Below are positions 40,740 to 49,345 of a stretch of DNA of 64,000 bases, one piece after another. This DNA is from CADEEV01 sp032127875 (lineage in GTDB: Bacteria; Acidobacteriota; Vicinamibacteria; Fen-336). The stretch is taken from contig JAQBHI010000049.1 in assembly GCA_032127875.1 (NCBI GenBank), positions 1-64,000 on the forward strand, written 5' to 3'. The first letter of the stretch is position 1. Every line of letters starts with the position of its first letter. The notes beneath the pieces are model-generated. The model was not told where the DNA came from and searched no databases. It saw nothing but the letters and a program-made list of their open reading frames with translations. Position numbers and translations under genes: made by a program.

Positions 40740-41489
40740 TCACTTGTCAACGACAGCAGCCGACGCGCCGGAGGCGGGACGCAGGCTGCGGTACAGGACG
40801 ATCATCTCCGCGGGCCGGCCCGCCCCCACGACCCTCCCCTGGTCCAGGACGATGAGACGATCGCAGAGCGCTTCGAGCAGTGTCGTCTCGTGGCTCACGA
40901 ACAAGGCCGTGTCGCCACGCTGGCGCCGGCGCTTCAGCTCCGCCAGGCAACGCTCCCGAAAGGCCTCGTCGCCGACAGCCAGCGCCTCGTCGATCAGCAG
41001 GATGGGCGCCTCGGCGCGCAGCGCGACCGTGAAGGCGAGCCGCATCTTCATGCCCGTGGAGAGGTTCTCGAGACGTGCGTCCGTGAAGCGTTCGAGACCG
41101 GCCCCCGCCACGATCTCCGCCGCCTCCGCCACCAGCTTTCGGCGGGGGATGCCGAGTACCACCCCGTACAGCAGCACGTTGTCCAGAACGCTCAATGTCC
41201 CGTGAAATCCCACCCCCAGCTCCAGGATTGGAGCCACGCGTCCACTGACGACCACCGACCCGGCAGTGGGCGGGTAGATGCCCGCCACGATCCGGATCAG
41301 CGTCGATTTGCCCGAGCCGTTCTTGCCGAGCACGCCGACGAACTCGCCACCTTCGACGCGCAGCGAGACGTCACTGAGGGCGTAGAGCGTCTCGTAGGTG
41401 AAGCGGCCCTCGACGAGCCAGCGGCTGAAGCTGCGGCGCCTCTGGTGCGGGATACGGAACAGCTTCGACAGCCCCGTGACCTCGATCAC
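40740..41489 (-). CDS. Wzt/TagH-type ABC exporter ATP-binding protein
   Basis: 249 residues. Walker A GVLGKNGSGKSTLIRIVAG, ABC signature LSTGMKMRLAFTVAL, Walker B ILLIDEALAVGDEAF and switch His in LFVSHETTL are those of polysaccharide/teichoic-acid/O-antigen exporters. The sequence before Walker A (RSFSRWLVEGRFTYETLYAL) is the usual gate-helix lead-in. It ends without a C-terminal carbohydrate-binding domain, so like KpsT or TagH it would not recognise a terminal sugar modification. Last gene of the five-gene operon, overlapping the permease gene by 4 nt. Confidence 0.9.
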   Translation of the reverse strand: MIEVTGLSKLFRIPHQRRRSFSRWLVEGRFTYETLYALSDVSLRVEGGEFVGVLGKNGSGKSTLIRIVAGIYPPTAGSVVVSGRVAPILELGVGFHGTLSVLDNVLLYGVVLGIPRRKLVAEAAEIVAGAGLERFTDARLENLSTGMKMRLAFTVALRAEAPILLIDEALAVGDEAFRERCLAELKRRRQRGDTALFVSHETTLLEALCDRLIVLDQGRVVGAGRPAEMIVLYRSLRPASGASAAVVDK

Positions 41490-42250
41490 AGCGTCTCCGG
41501 GATCAGCCGCTGACGCCGCACGAACGCGTACAGGCCGAGTGCGAACACCCCCACGCAGAACACCACCGTGAGCACGATGAAGCGCGTGGCCGGGAAGAAG
41601 CTGGCGGTCAGGAACCAGCGGATCAGAAAAAGACAGCGCGCGATGGGGTTCAGGTACAACACTTCAGCCATGGCGTCGGAGTGAACGGGATAGACGACCG
41701 GCGTCAACCAGAAAAGCGCCTGAAGAGCCGTGTGCCAAATGAGACCCGTGTCGCGAAAATCGACGTAGGCGAGGGCAACCAAGAAACCGATCCCCGCCGC
41801 CAGCAGGCCGAGGCACATGATCGGCAGGATCGCCAAGGGTGCGAGCGGCGACAACACGCCCCCGACCGCGAGGACCAGCACCAGCAGCAGGCTGTTGATG
41901 GCGAGGGTGATGAATGTGGAGAACATGCCCGAGGCGACCACCACTACGGCGGGCAGGGGCACCGCCTTCAGGATTCCCGTCTTGCGGGTGAGCGCATCGA
42001 GCCCCGAGAACGTGCAGTCCTGGAAGAACGTCCAGAACACGACCCCCACGAGAACGTAGATCTCGAAGCCCCGACCGCCGATACCCAGGATCTTGCGGAA
42101 GACGGTGAGGTAAATCCCCAGCATCACCAGCGGGCTCAACAGGCCCCAGGCATAGCCCAGGGCCGAGTCGTTGTATTTGAGGCGGAAATCGCTGACCGCC
42201 ACCTCGCGCACGATGTCGAGAAGGCGCGCGCGATCACGCCAGGGATGCAT
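41486..42250 (-). CDS. Wzm-type ABC-2 polysaccharide exporter permease
   Basis: 254 residues with six membrane helices. The amphipathic N-terminal region RLLDIVREVAVSDFRLKYND and the helix GYAWGLLSPLVMLGIYLTVF are the ABC-2 signatures of Wzm/KpsM/TagG permeases; LFWLTPVVYPVHSDAM followed by YLNPIARCLFLIRWFL is the last loop. It forms the membrane channel for undecaprenyl-linked or lipid-linked glycans together with the ATPase. The start ATG 42250 lies within the end of the glycosyltransferase gene (17-nt overlap). Confidence 0.92.
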   Translation of the reverse strand: MHPWRDRARLLDIVREVAVSDFRLKYNDSALGYAWGLLSPLVMLGIYLTVFRKILGIGGRGFEIYVLVGVVFWTFFQDCTFSGLDALTRKTGILKAVPLPAVVVVASGMFSTFITLAINSLLLVLVLAVGGVLSPLAPLAILPIMCLGLLAAGIGFLVALAYVDFRDTGLIWHTALQALFWLTPVVYPVHSDAMAEVLYLNPIARCLFLIRWFLTASFFPATRFIVLTVVFCVGVFALGLYAFVRRQRLIPETL

Positions 42251-43406
42251 ACAGGGACTCCATCGCGCGGGCGTACTGAGCGCGCGTGTATCGTACCGCC
42301 ACGCGGCTGCGTCCGGCCGCTGCCAGCCGATCTCGTAACTCCCGGTCGCCGAGCAAACGCACGACCGCCTTCGCCAGCGAGGCCGGGTCGCCGGTCCGGA
42401 AATGAAGGCCGCTGCGCCCGTCTTCCACGATCTCGGCAGGCCCCCCGGAGTCCGACACGGCCACGGCGACGCCCGCAGCCATGGCTTCGACGACGACGAG
42501 TCCAAACGGCTCCCGGAGCGAGGGGCAGACCACCACGTCGCAGGCGGCCATCACCGCGGCGATGTCCGGAACGAAGCCGGTGACGTGCACGCTCGCCTCG
42601 AGGCCGAGCTTCTGCCGCAGCCTCAGGACGCCGTCCCTGACCCGGCTCACGTGGGGCAGCACGCCGGCATTCAGAGCCCCTCCAACGATCGCGAAGGCCA
42701 CCTCGGGGAGGCTCGTCTGGATCTCGCGCGCTGCCAGGAGGAAGGTTGCGTGGCCCTTCATCGCGTCGAAGCGGGCGAACATCGCGACGAGCGGCACGGC
42801 CTCGGGGATGCCCAGGCGGAGCCGCACCGCGCGCGACCCCTCGCTGGGAGCGGCGGGATCGATCCCGACCGGGACCACCTGCGTGCGGGCGGTCAGCTCC
42901 GGTGCAAACGCCGCGATTTCGGCGCGCTGCGCCTCCGAGAAGGCAAGCACCCGGGCCACAAGGCGGCGTGCCGCCATCCGCCACACAAAGCGTCGCGGCG
43001 CCTCGCCAAGATAGTTCACCTGGTAGACGAGCCTCGCTCCCGCGCGAGCAGCAGGAACGGCGAGCAGCAGCCCGAGCGGATCGGACACATGCAAGAGATG
43101 GACGCCTCGCTCCAGCACCAGCTTCCGGAGCCGAAGAGCGACCCGCGCGTGGCGAAGCCACACCCAGGGGGCCGCCAGGTGCCAAAGCGAGCGAGCCGAA
43201 AACCGGATCACGAGGGACTCGACGCCGGCCTCGCGCAAGCTGGCCACGAGCGGGCCATCGCTCGCGAGCACCACGAGAGGTCGAAACCGCGAGGTGTCGA
43301 GGCCGGCGAGCAGATGCAGCAGGGCGTTCTCGGCCCCGCCCAGTTCCGCGTACAGGTTCAGGTAGAGCACCGACATTGTTTCGCGGGGGCTCGCGCTCTC
43401 GTTCAT
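42234..43406 (-). CDS. Glycosyltransferase family 4 (GT-B fold)
   Basis: 390 residues. N-terminal MSVLYLNLYAELGGAENALL is the acceptor-domain start of GT4 enzymes that add sugars to lipid-linked glycans, and the donor site is shown by FARFDAMKGHATFLLAAREI, the EX7E-like CPSLREPFGLVVVEAMAAG and PAEIVEDGRSGLHF. Two starts are possible, ATG 43406 and ATG 43376; the latter directly begins the conserved strand. The enzyme sits between the phosphopantetheinyl transferase and the exporter, so it probably glycosylates the substance the transporter moves. Confidence 0.88.
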   Translation of the reverse strand: MNESASPRETMSVLYLNLYAELGGAENALLHLLAGLDTSRFRPLVVLASDGPLVASLREAGVESLVIRFSARSLWHLAAPWVWLRHARVALRLRKLVLERGVHLLHVSDPLGLLLAVPAARAGARLVYQVNYLGEAPRRFVWRMAARRLVARVLAFSEAQRAEIAAFAPELTARTQVVPVGIDPAAPSEGSRAVRLRLGIPEAVPLVAMFARFDAMKGHATFLLAAREIQTSLPEVAFAIVGGALNAGVLPHVSRVRDGVLRLRQKLGLEASVHVTGFVPDIAAVMAACDVVVCPSLREPFGLVVVEAMAAGVAVAVSDSGGPAEIVEDGRSGLHFRTGDPASLAKAVVRLLGDRELRDRLAAAGRSRVAVRYTRAQYARAMESLYASLA

Positions 43407-43437
43407 CGGAGCATGCAGTCCGGGCACCCGCCCGAGT

Positions 43438-44136
43438 CTATACAGCCTCGGACGAGGCTGGCCACACCCGGCGGACGATACGCTCACGGTGGCCGGTCAC
43501 CGCGACCGCGGCCACATAGCCTGGGCCGACAGGCAGGTCCGCTACTGCCAGACTCGTGATGCGCCGAAAGCCAGGGGGCCAGTCTTCGATCCCGACCTCG
43601 ATCTTGTCCAGCCCATGCCCGATCCCCACGCCCAGCGCCTTCAGGCAGGCTTCCTTGCGGACCCAGCAGCGAAAGAAGGCTGTGGCCCGAGCTGTTTCTG
43701 GAAGGGCACGAAGCGCTTCCGCCTCTTTCGTGGCGAAGAAACGGTTGGCGATCGCCGTACTGTCACGGCCTGCGCAGACCCTCTCGATGTCCACTCCCGG
43801 CTCGTCGCGGCAGGTGAATGCGAGCAGGGCCCGGTCACCCGAGTGAGAGACGTTGAAGCAAAGCTCGCCGGCGCCAGTCCTGTCCAGGACCGGCTTCCCG
43901 TGCGGCCCCTGCGCAAACAAAATGGACTGAGCCGAGGCTCCGAGGTAGCGGGCGAGAAGCGCGCGGAGCGCGCCGCGCACGACCACGAAGCGTCGGCGCG
44001 GTTCGTCGGACCGAAACGCCGCGGCTCGTTCCAGCTCGTCAACCGAGAGGCGAGCCGCGGCAGCTGCGGCGACATCGCCCAGGGCCACATCCCAGACGTG
44101 TACATCGCGTCCCTCGGGCCGGGCGAGGCCGCTCAC
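43438..44136 (-). CDS. Sfp-type 4'-phosphopantetheinyl transferase
   Basis: 232 residues. The three motifs of Sfp-like transferases are clear: FNVSHSGDRALLAF, Gly-Val-Asp-Ile-Glu (Mg-binding) and RCWVRKEACLKALGVGI (RKEA, catalytic Lys). It moves phosphopantetheine from CoA to the serine of carrier domains. It overlaps the start of the adenylation-carrier-thioesterase gene's stop (ATGA-type, 4 nt), so its likely substrate is that protein. Its broad-specificity type differs from AcpS of fatty acid synthesis. Confidence 0.92.
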   Translation of the reverse strand: MSGLARPEGRDVHVWDVALGDVAAAAAARLSVDELERAAAFRSDEPRRRFVVVRGALRALLARYLGASAQSILFAQGPHGKPVLDRTGAGELCFNVSHSGDRALLAFTCRDEPGVDIERVCAGRDSTAIANRFFATKEAEALRALPETARATAFFRCWVRKEACLKALGVGIGHGLDKIEVGIEDWPPGFRRITSLAVADLPVGPGYVAAVAVTGHRERIVRRVWPASSEAV

Positions 44137-46661
44137 GCGGAGGCTCCCAGGCCGGCGAGGAGAGCCTCGATCCGGGTGGCCACGGCGTCGACCGCTGGCT
44201 CCTGCAACAACTCCGCGTGGCCCGCGCCGATTCGTTCGACGCGGACGCCGCCTCGCGTCAGCCGGCGCAGCGCGTGCTCGGCCTCCTCAGCTGCCTCCGG
44301 TGGACCCTGGCCTGCAAGGAACAGCGCGAGACGAGCTTCGACGGGGCGGGGCCGGTAGCGGCGCAGCGCGCGCCGATTCGCTTGCATCAGGGGCGCTTCC
44401 ACTGGCGAAATGGGCGGCCCTGGCTCGTTGCGGTGCAGCCGATTCGCGAGCGCGCTGAGAGCGACCCTGAGACGATCCTGCGGCCGGCGCCGGGCACCCA
44501 GGGGCAGCGGCGGTGGATCGAGCAGGACCAACAGGCTCACCTCCTGTCCGCCATGTTCGAGTTGGCGCGCCATCTCCAGAGCTACGGCGGACCCCATGCA
44601 GAATCCCCCCAGCAGATACGGCCCCAGTGGCTGGCGTCGCTGCAGGGCACGGACGTAGTGAGCGGCGAGACCTGGCACGTCGGTGAGGGGCGGCTCAGCG
44701 CCGTCGAAGCCAGGCGCCTGCAGGCCGAAGAATGGCCGGCCCTCGAGTCGGCTGGCCAGTTTGGAAAGAAACATCACGCCCCCGCCCAGCCCGTGGACGA
44801 AGAAGAGAGGCTGGCCTGCGCCACGCGCCCGCAGTGGCACGAGCGGGCCCCACGCAGCACCTTCGGTCGTGCCGACGTGTTCGGCGAGCGCCCCGGCGCT
44901 GGGCGCGTCGAAGAGCACGCTGACCGGGAGGCTCACGCCGAGACGTTCGTGGAGCCTCGCCATCAGCTGCGCCGCCGCAACCGAGTCTCCTCCGAGCTCG
45001 AAGAAGTCGTCCTCTGCCGAGACACGCTGTACGCCAAGTACGTTCGCGAGCTGCTCGGCTATCGCCCGCTCCAACACCGACGCGGTTGAAGACGCGGCCG
45101 ACTCGGGGCCCGCTTGCACGGCAGGGCGAGCGTCGCTCGTCAAGCCCAGCATCGCCGCGAGTCCGTTGCGCGGCACTTTACCCGAGGCATTCCGCGGCAG
45201 CGCGTCCCGGAAGACGATTTTCGACGGCACCTTGACCGCCGCAAGACGTGCCGCGACGAAGGCCCGCAAGGTCGCCGCCACGACGGCAGCACTCGGACGC
45301 AAGACCACGACGGCAGCCAGATCCTCCCCGAGGCGAGGATGGGCCACTCCGAAGGCGGCGGCTTCGGCCACGTCGGGGTGCGCAAGCAGCGCCTCGTCGA
45401 CCTCGCCTGGCGAGATCTTCTCTCCACCGCGATTCACCTGCTCCTTGAGCCGGCCAGTGATCCAGAGGTCGCCATCGGCATCGAGCCGCCCAAGGTCCCC
45501 CGTCCGGAGCCAGTGCCCGAAAAAGGCTCCGCTCGTAGCTTCTGGATCCCCGTCGTAGCCGGCCATCACGCCCGGCCCCTCGACCACGATCTCGCCGACC
45601 AAGCCCGTCGGCAAAGGCCGGCCGGAGGCGTCGACGATCGCTAGCGAGGGCCCGACGGATCGGCCTACGCTACCGGGCTTGCGGCCCGCGTGCTTTTCGG
45701 TCACTGCGGTGACGAGCCCGGCCTCGGTGAGGGCGTAAGCCTCCAGGACCGGCACGCCGAAAAGGGCCTCTACGCGTTCCTTTAGCGAGCTCGGCAGGGG
45801 GGCAGCTGCGGAGCGCACGAAACGCAGCGGCGCGCGATGGCGCAGCTCTTCGGGGTCGCCGGCACGATCCAGGATCGCCTGGTAAACGGCCGGTGAGGCG
45901 CCGAAATAGGTGGGCATCGCCTCTTGAAACCAGCGGCGGAAACGCTCGGCGGCGAAGCCCGGTGACACGAAGATGCTGCTTCCCGAAACGAGTGGGAACG
46001 CGAGAGTGTGGTAGAGAGCGGCCAGATGGAAGAGCGGCGAGACCGTGAAGCCCCTGTCGTCAGCCGTTAGCCCCCACACGCGGCAGGCGTCCCTGCCGGC
46101 TCCGCAGAACTGAGCATGCGTGATCCGCACGCGCCGCGGCTCACCGGCCGTGCCGGACGTGCACAACACGAAGGCGGCGTCGGCCGGCGACGCGGCCGAC
46201 ACCGCGGCGAGACCACCTGGATCACCTCGCCCATGCAGGTCGAAGAGACCCGCAGGCCCGCTCGGGCGCGATTCGAGCTCGAGCACTTCAATCCCGAGCT
46301 CGCGCGCCGCCGCAGCCGCCGGCACGCTGCTGCGCTGGGGCACGGCGATGGCACGGGCGCCCAGGCCGCTCAAGACCTGGCGGGCTTCGTGAAGCGGCAG
46401 CCCGATGGGAAGGGGCGCCGCGATGGCCACAGCGGTGACCGACAGAAGGGCTGTGACGGTCGCTGCCTCGTCCGGAAGCGCCAGCGCAATCCGGTCTTCT
46501 CGACCAAAGCCCCGCCCAGCCAGCAGGCCGGACACCCTCTCGACGTGACCTGCCAGCTCGCCGTAGGTGAGAGGCGGTTGGCTCGGGGCCCTCAGGGCCT
46601 CGGCACGCGGCCGCTCGCGCGCGTGCTGCTCCAGAAGCCGAACGAGGGTGTTCCCGTACAT
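44133..46661 (-). CDS. Adenylation - carrier - thioesterase protein (one-module NRPS-like, no condensation domain)
   Basis: 842 residues. Adenylation domain about 1-515: ATP loop VLCTSGTAGEPRRVRITHAQ, A5-type VLEAYALTEAGLV, HWLRTGDLGRLDADG, ITGRLKEQVNRGGEKISPGE and the catalytic lysine in SGKVPRNGL. Carrier domain with FFELGGDSVAAAQ, phosphopantetheine Ser about 560. Type I thioesterase from about 604: FFVHGLGGGV, catalytic region GGFCMGSAVALEM where Cys688 replaces the normal Ser, and His815 in GAGHAELL. The lack of condensation or ketosynthase domains means it activates one acid or amino acid and releases or transfers it. Its specificity is not readable from motif alone. The gene heads an operon with its own transferase, a glycosyltransferase and an ABC exporter. 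Confidence 0.9.
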   Translation of the reverse strand: MYGNTLVRLLEQHARERPRAEALRAPSQPPLTYGELAGHVERVSGLLAGRGFGREDRIALALPDEAATVTALLSVTAVAIAAPLPIGLPLHEARQVLSGLGARAIAVPQRSSVPAAAAARELGIEVLELESRPSGPAGLFDLHGRGDPGGLAAVSAASPADAAFVLCTSGTAGEPRRVRITHAQFCGAGRDACRVWGLTADDRGFTVSPLFHLAALYHTLAFPLVSGSSIFVSPGFAAERFRRWFQEAMPTYFGASPAVYQAILDRAGDPEELRHRAPLRFVRSAAAPLPSSLKERVEALFGVPVLEAYALTEAGLVTAVTEKHAGRKPGSVGRSVGPSLAIVDASGRPLPTGLVGEIVVEGPGVMAGYDGDPEATSGAFFGHWLRTGDLGRLDADGDLWITGRLKEQVNRGGEKISPGEVDEALLAHPDVAEAAAFGVAHPRLGEDLAAVVVLRPSAAVVAATLRAFVAARLAAVKVPSKIVFRDALPRNASGKVPRNGLAAMLGLTSDARPAVQAGPESAASSTASVLERAIAEQLANVLGVQRVSAEDDFFELGGDSVAAAQLMARLHERLGVSLPVSVLFDAPSAGALAEHVGTTEGAAWGPLVPLRARGAGQPLFFVHGLGGGVMFLSKLASRLEGRPFFGLQAPGFDGAEPPLTDVPGLAAHYVRALQRRQPLGPYLLGGFCMGSAVALEMARQLEHGGQEVSLLVLLDPPPLPLGARRRPQDRLRVALSALANRLHRNEPGPPISPVEAPLMQANRRALRRYRPRPVEARLALFLAGQGPPEAAEEAEHALRRLTRGGVRVERIGAGHAELLQEPAVDAVATRIEALLAGLGASA

Positions 46662-46669
46662 CCGCGTTC

Positions 46670-46731
46670 AGTCTACGCGGGCGGCGAGCGGCGGTGCAAC
46701 GACCGCGCGGCTGAGCTGCCGCTACTAGAAT
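46670..46731. promoter_or_regulatory. Divergent leaderless-type promoters
   Basis: In the 78-nt gap between divergent genes, TAGACT on the minus strand (46675-46670) ends 8 nt before ATG 46661, and TAGAAT on the plus strand (46726-46731) ends 8 nt before GTG 46740. No Shine-Dalgarno lies before either start. Confidence 0.5.
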
Positions 46732-46739
46732 GAGAGCGC

Positions 46740-48338
46740 GTGAGCCCGCTCCTTCGGCCCGAGCAACGACAGCATCTCGTCGCGCGCAGCTACCGCGTGC
46801 TCTCGGCTACGGTCGGTGGAGGGCCCGCACGGCGAATTGCCCGCCTGCACCCGGCCCTCGACGAGGAAGCGGCCTATCAAGGCTGGCGCCGGGCGCAGAG
46901 GCAGGTCGCAATCGACTCCCCCACCCCGGCCCCGCCTCAGAATAGACCCCTCATCAGCGTCGTCATGCCGATCTTCGACGCGCCGGAGCGATTCCTGCGT
47001 GAGGCGATCGGGTCGCTGATCGAGCAGTCGTACCCGGAATGGGAGCTGTGTGCGGCCGACGGCGGCCCGGGCGGATCCGCTGGGAGCCGCGTCCTGCAGG
47101 AGTGGGCCCGGGTGGATCGTCGCGTCCGCGTCGTCGCGGTCGGCGAGAACCGCGGCATCGCCGGCAACTCGAACGCGGCCCTTCGAATGGCACGCGGCGA
47201 GTTCGTCGCCCTGCTGGATCAGGACGACCTGCTGGAGCCCGACGCACTTCTGGCCCTGGTCGCGAGGCTCGACGAGGAACCGGGGCTCGACCTCCTCTAC
47301 TCCGACACGGACAACGTGACGCCCTGGGGCGACCTCTACGCTCCCTTCTTCAAGCCAGACTGGTCCCCGGAACTACTCCTCTCCGCAAACTATCTCGCGC
47401 ACCTGACTCTCGTGCGGCGCTCCGCGCTCGAGGCTGTCGGCAGCTTCGACCAGAGCCTGGACGGCGCTCAGGACTGGGACCTGCTGCTGCGCGTCACCAA
47501 GAAGACCTCTCGGATTGCCCACGTGCCTCGGATCCTCTACCACTGGCGGTCGCTCCCGACCTCGTGCGCCTCGAGCCTGGATGCCAAACCCTATGCCCGC
47601 GAGGCGCAGCGGCGGGCGGTACAGGCTCACCTGGCAAGGGGCGGTCTCGCCGCCAGCGTGGAAGTCGCCGCGACCGGCCGGGTGCGGGTCGAACTACAGA
47701 TGAAGGAACTGCCGAGCGTCACGCTCGTCCTGGCCAAGGGCGTCGCGCGCGCCCACGCCATGAGCTTCGCGGCCAGCGGCTTTCGCGGCCTCGACGTCGC
47801 CGAGCACGCGCGAGACGCGCGGGGCGAAGTGCTGGTGATCTGGGATCCCGGTTTCGAGCCCGACGACGAGGCCTGGGCCCGTGACCTCGCTGCCTGGGCG
47901 CTCGACCCCGAGATTGGCGCCGCAGGGGGGCTGGCGGTGGACAAGGACGGCCGCGTGGATTCCATCGGCTACGTGGCGAACGAGGGTATCGCCACGCCCG
48001 TTTTCGCCGGTGCTCAGGCCGATGCATGGACGCCCCTGGGTAGAGCGGACTGGTACCGCAACCTGCTGGCGCCGTCGCCGCGCGCGTTTGCCACACGGCG
48101 GGAGATCTGCGAGCGCCTGGGCAGCCTGGAGGCATCACCGCAAGGGATCCTGGACTATGGAGTGAGATTGCGACGCGCCGGGCTGCGCACCATGGTCGTG
48201 CCGACGGCCCGGCTGGTTCGCTGTGGGCCGGCGAGCGCGTTGCCTGCGGTGCGCGGGGACTCCCTCGCGGGAACCGACCCTTGCTTCAACCCCAACCTCG
48301 CGCCGTCGTCGACGCTGCCTCGCCCTCGCGAAGACTAG
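46740..48338 (+). CDS. Glycosyltransferase family 2 protein with C-terminal extension
   Basis: 532 residues from GTG. The GT-A domain (about 70-290) shows ISVVMPIFDAPERFLREAIG, ENRGIAGNSNAALRMA, the metal-binding DQDD (FVALLDQDDLLEPDALLALV), the acceptor motif YSDTDN and FDQSLDGAQDWDLLLRV. The C-terminal 230 residues (ATGRVRVELQMKELPSVTLV onward) repeat a GT-like topology at lower similarity. Such two-domain GT2 proteins build surface glycans. It is divergent from the carrier-thioesterase operon and shares its promoter region, so co-regulation is possible. Its stop and that of the next gene (minus strand) share the tetranucleotide CTAG at 48335. Confidence 0.88.
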   Translation: MSPLLRPEQRQHLVARSYRVLSATVGGGPARRIARLHPALDEEAAYQGWRRAQRQVAIDSPTPAPPQNRPLISVVMPIFDAPERFLREAIGSLIEQSYPEWELCAADGGPGGSAGSRVLQEWARVDRRVRVVAVGENRGIAGNSNAALRMARGEFVALLDQDDLLEPDALLALVARLDEEPGLDLLYSDTDNVTPWGDLYAPFFKPDWSPELLLSANYLAHLTLVRRSALEAVGSFDQSLDGAQDWDLLLRVTKKTSRIAHVPRILYHWRSLPTSCASSLDAKPYAREAQRRAVQAHLARGGLAASVEVAATGRVRVELQMKELPSVTLVLAKGVARAHAMSFAASGFRGLDVAEHARDARGEVLVIWDPGFEPDDEAWARDLAAWALDPEIGAAGGLAVDKDGRVDSIGYVANEGIATPVFAGAQADAWTPLGRADWYRNLLAPSPRAFATRREICERLGSLEASPQGILDYGVRLRRAGLRTMVVPTARLVRCGPASALPAVRGDSLAGTDPCFNPNLAPSSTLPRPRED

Positions 48339-49345
48339 GCAATCACCGGCGGCAGGTCGCCGATCGGCAGTCCCGCCAACTCGCGCAGCGCGCGCGCCAC
48401 CTCGATGCGGACCATGCGCTTGCGCCAGGCGTACACGAGGTCCGCGTTGTCGAGGGGCTTCGCTGGCTTGTAGGCAATGCCGGCAGCCATCTCGATCGCT
48501 TCGGCGTCGAGAATGCGGCCTTGCAGGAAGCTCTCGGCCCCCGTCGCCTCGACGGGATGGGTGTGCACAGCGCCGAGAACGATGCGCGATTCTTCCACGA
48601 CGCTGCCCGGCCCCAGCCTGACTGCGGCGGCGACACCGACGATCGGGAAATCGATCGAGCCGCGACGCCGGAGCTTGCGATAGGTCGCCTTCCAGCCGGC
48701 GCAGTCCGGCACGTGAATCTGCGTCAGGATTTCCTCGGGTCGCTTGGTGAGGTAGTGGATGCCGTCCGGGCCGTAGAGCGCGCTCACGGGAATGCGGCGC
48801 TCGCCGCTGGTACCGACCAGAGTCACTTCGGCGCCGAGCGTGATCATCACCGGCGCCGTGTCGGAGGACGAAAGCGCCCAGCAGATCGACGAGCCCGGGG
48901 CAACCAGGCAGATGTCGCCATCCTTCTTCATGCAATAGCCGATCGAGGCGCGCCAGAACTCAGACTGGTTGTAGTAGTTGCAGCGCGTGTCGACGCACAG
49001 GTTGCCGCCGATGGTGCCGGCGTTGCGCAGCGGCGGCGAAGAAACCAGGCCTGCCGAGCGTGCGATCGACGGCCAGCGGCTTCGGATCGCCGGATGCTCC
49101 GCGACGGCCGTGAGCGTCGCCAGCGCCCCCAGCTGGAGGCCGCCGTTGGCGTGGATCGCGCCCGCGCCCTCGAGTTTGCGAACACTGACGAGAAGCTTTG
49201 GCGTGAACTGCTTCCGCTTCATGTTCGGGTAGAGATCGGTGCCGCCCGCAACGACCATCGCATCGGGACCGTGGTCGGCCAGGATCTGCGCTGCCTCGCG
49301 CGCCGTCTTCGGGGCGACGAAGCGAAACGCCGGCAGTCTCATCAT
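48335..49345 (-). CDS. hcrB: 4-hydroxybenzoyl-CoA reductase-type FAD/[4Fe-4S] subunit (HcrB-like)
   Basis: 336 residues. FAD-binding motifs of the molybdenum hydroxylase medium subunit: VVAGGTDLYPNMKR and NAGTIGGNLCVDTR. Between them and the C-terminus is a 40-residue insert with four cysteines, Cys122, Cys138, Cys146 and Cys155 (spacing C-x15-C-x7-C-x8-C). Both spacing and residue numbers match, as I recall them, the [4Fe-4S] ligands of the beta subunit of Thauera 4-hydroxybenzoyl-CoA reductase, which distinguishes it from xanthine dehydrogenases. It would pass electrons to the iron-sulfur small subunit and the molybdenum subunit to remove the para-hydroxyl of 4-hydroxybenzoyl-CoA. Start overlaps the large-subunit stop. 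Confidence 0.82.
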   Translation of the reverse strand: MMRLPAFRFVAPKTAREAAQILADHGPDAMVVAGGTDLYPNMKRKQFTPKLLVSVRKLEGAGAIHANGGLQLGALATLTAVAEHPAIRSRWPSIARSAGLVSSPPLRNAGTIGGNLCVDTRCNYYNQSEFWRASIGYCMKKDGDICLVAPGSSICWALSSSDTAPVMITLGAEVTLVGTSGERRIPVSALYGPDGIHYLTKRPEEILTQIHVPDCAGWKATYRKLRRRGSIDFPIVGVAAAVRLGPGSVVEESRIVLGAVHTHPVEATGAESFLQGRILDAEAIEMAAGIAYKPAKPLDNADLVYAWRKRMVRIEVARALRELAGLPIGDLPPVIA

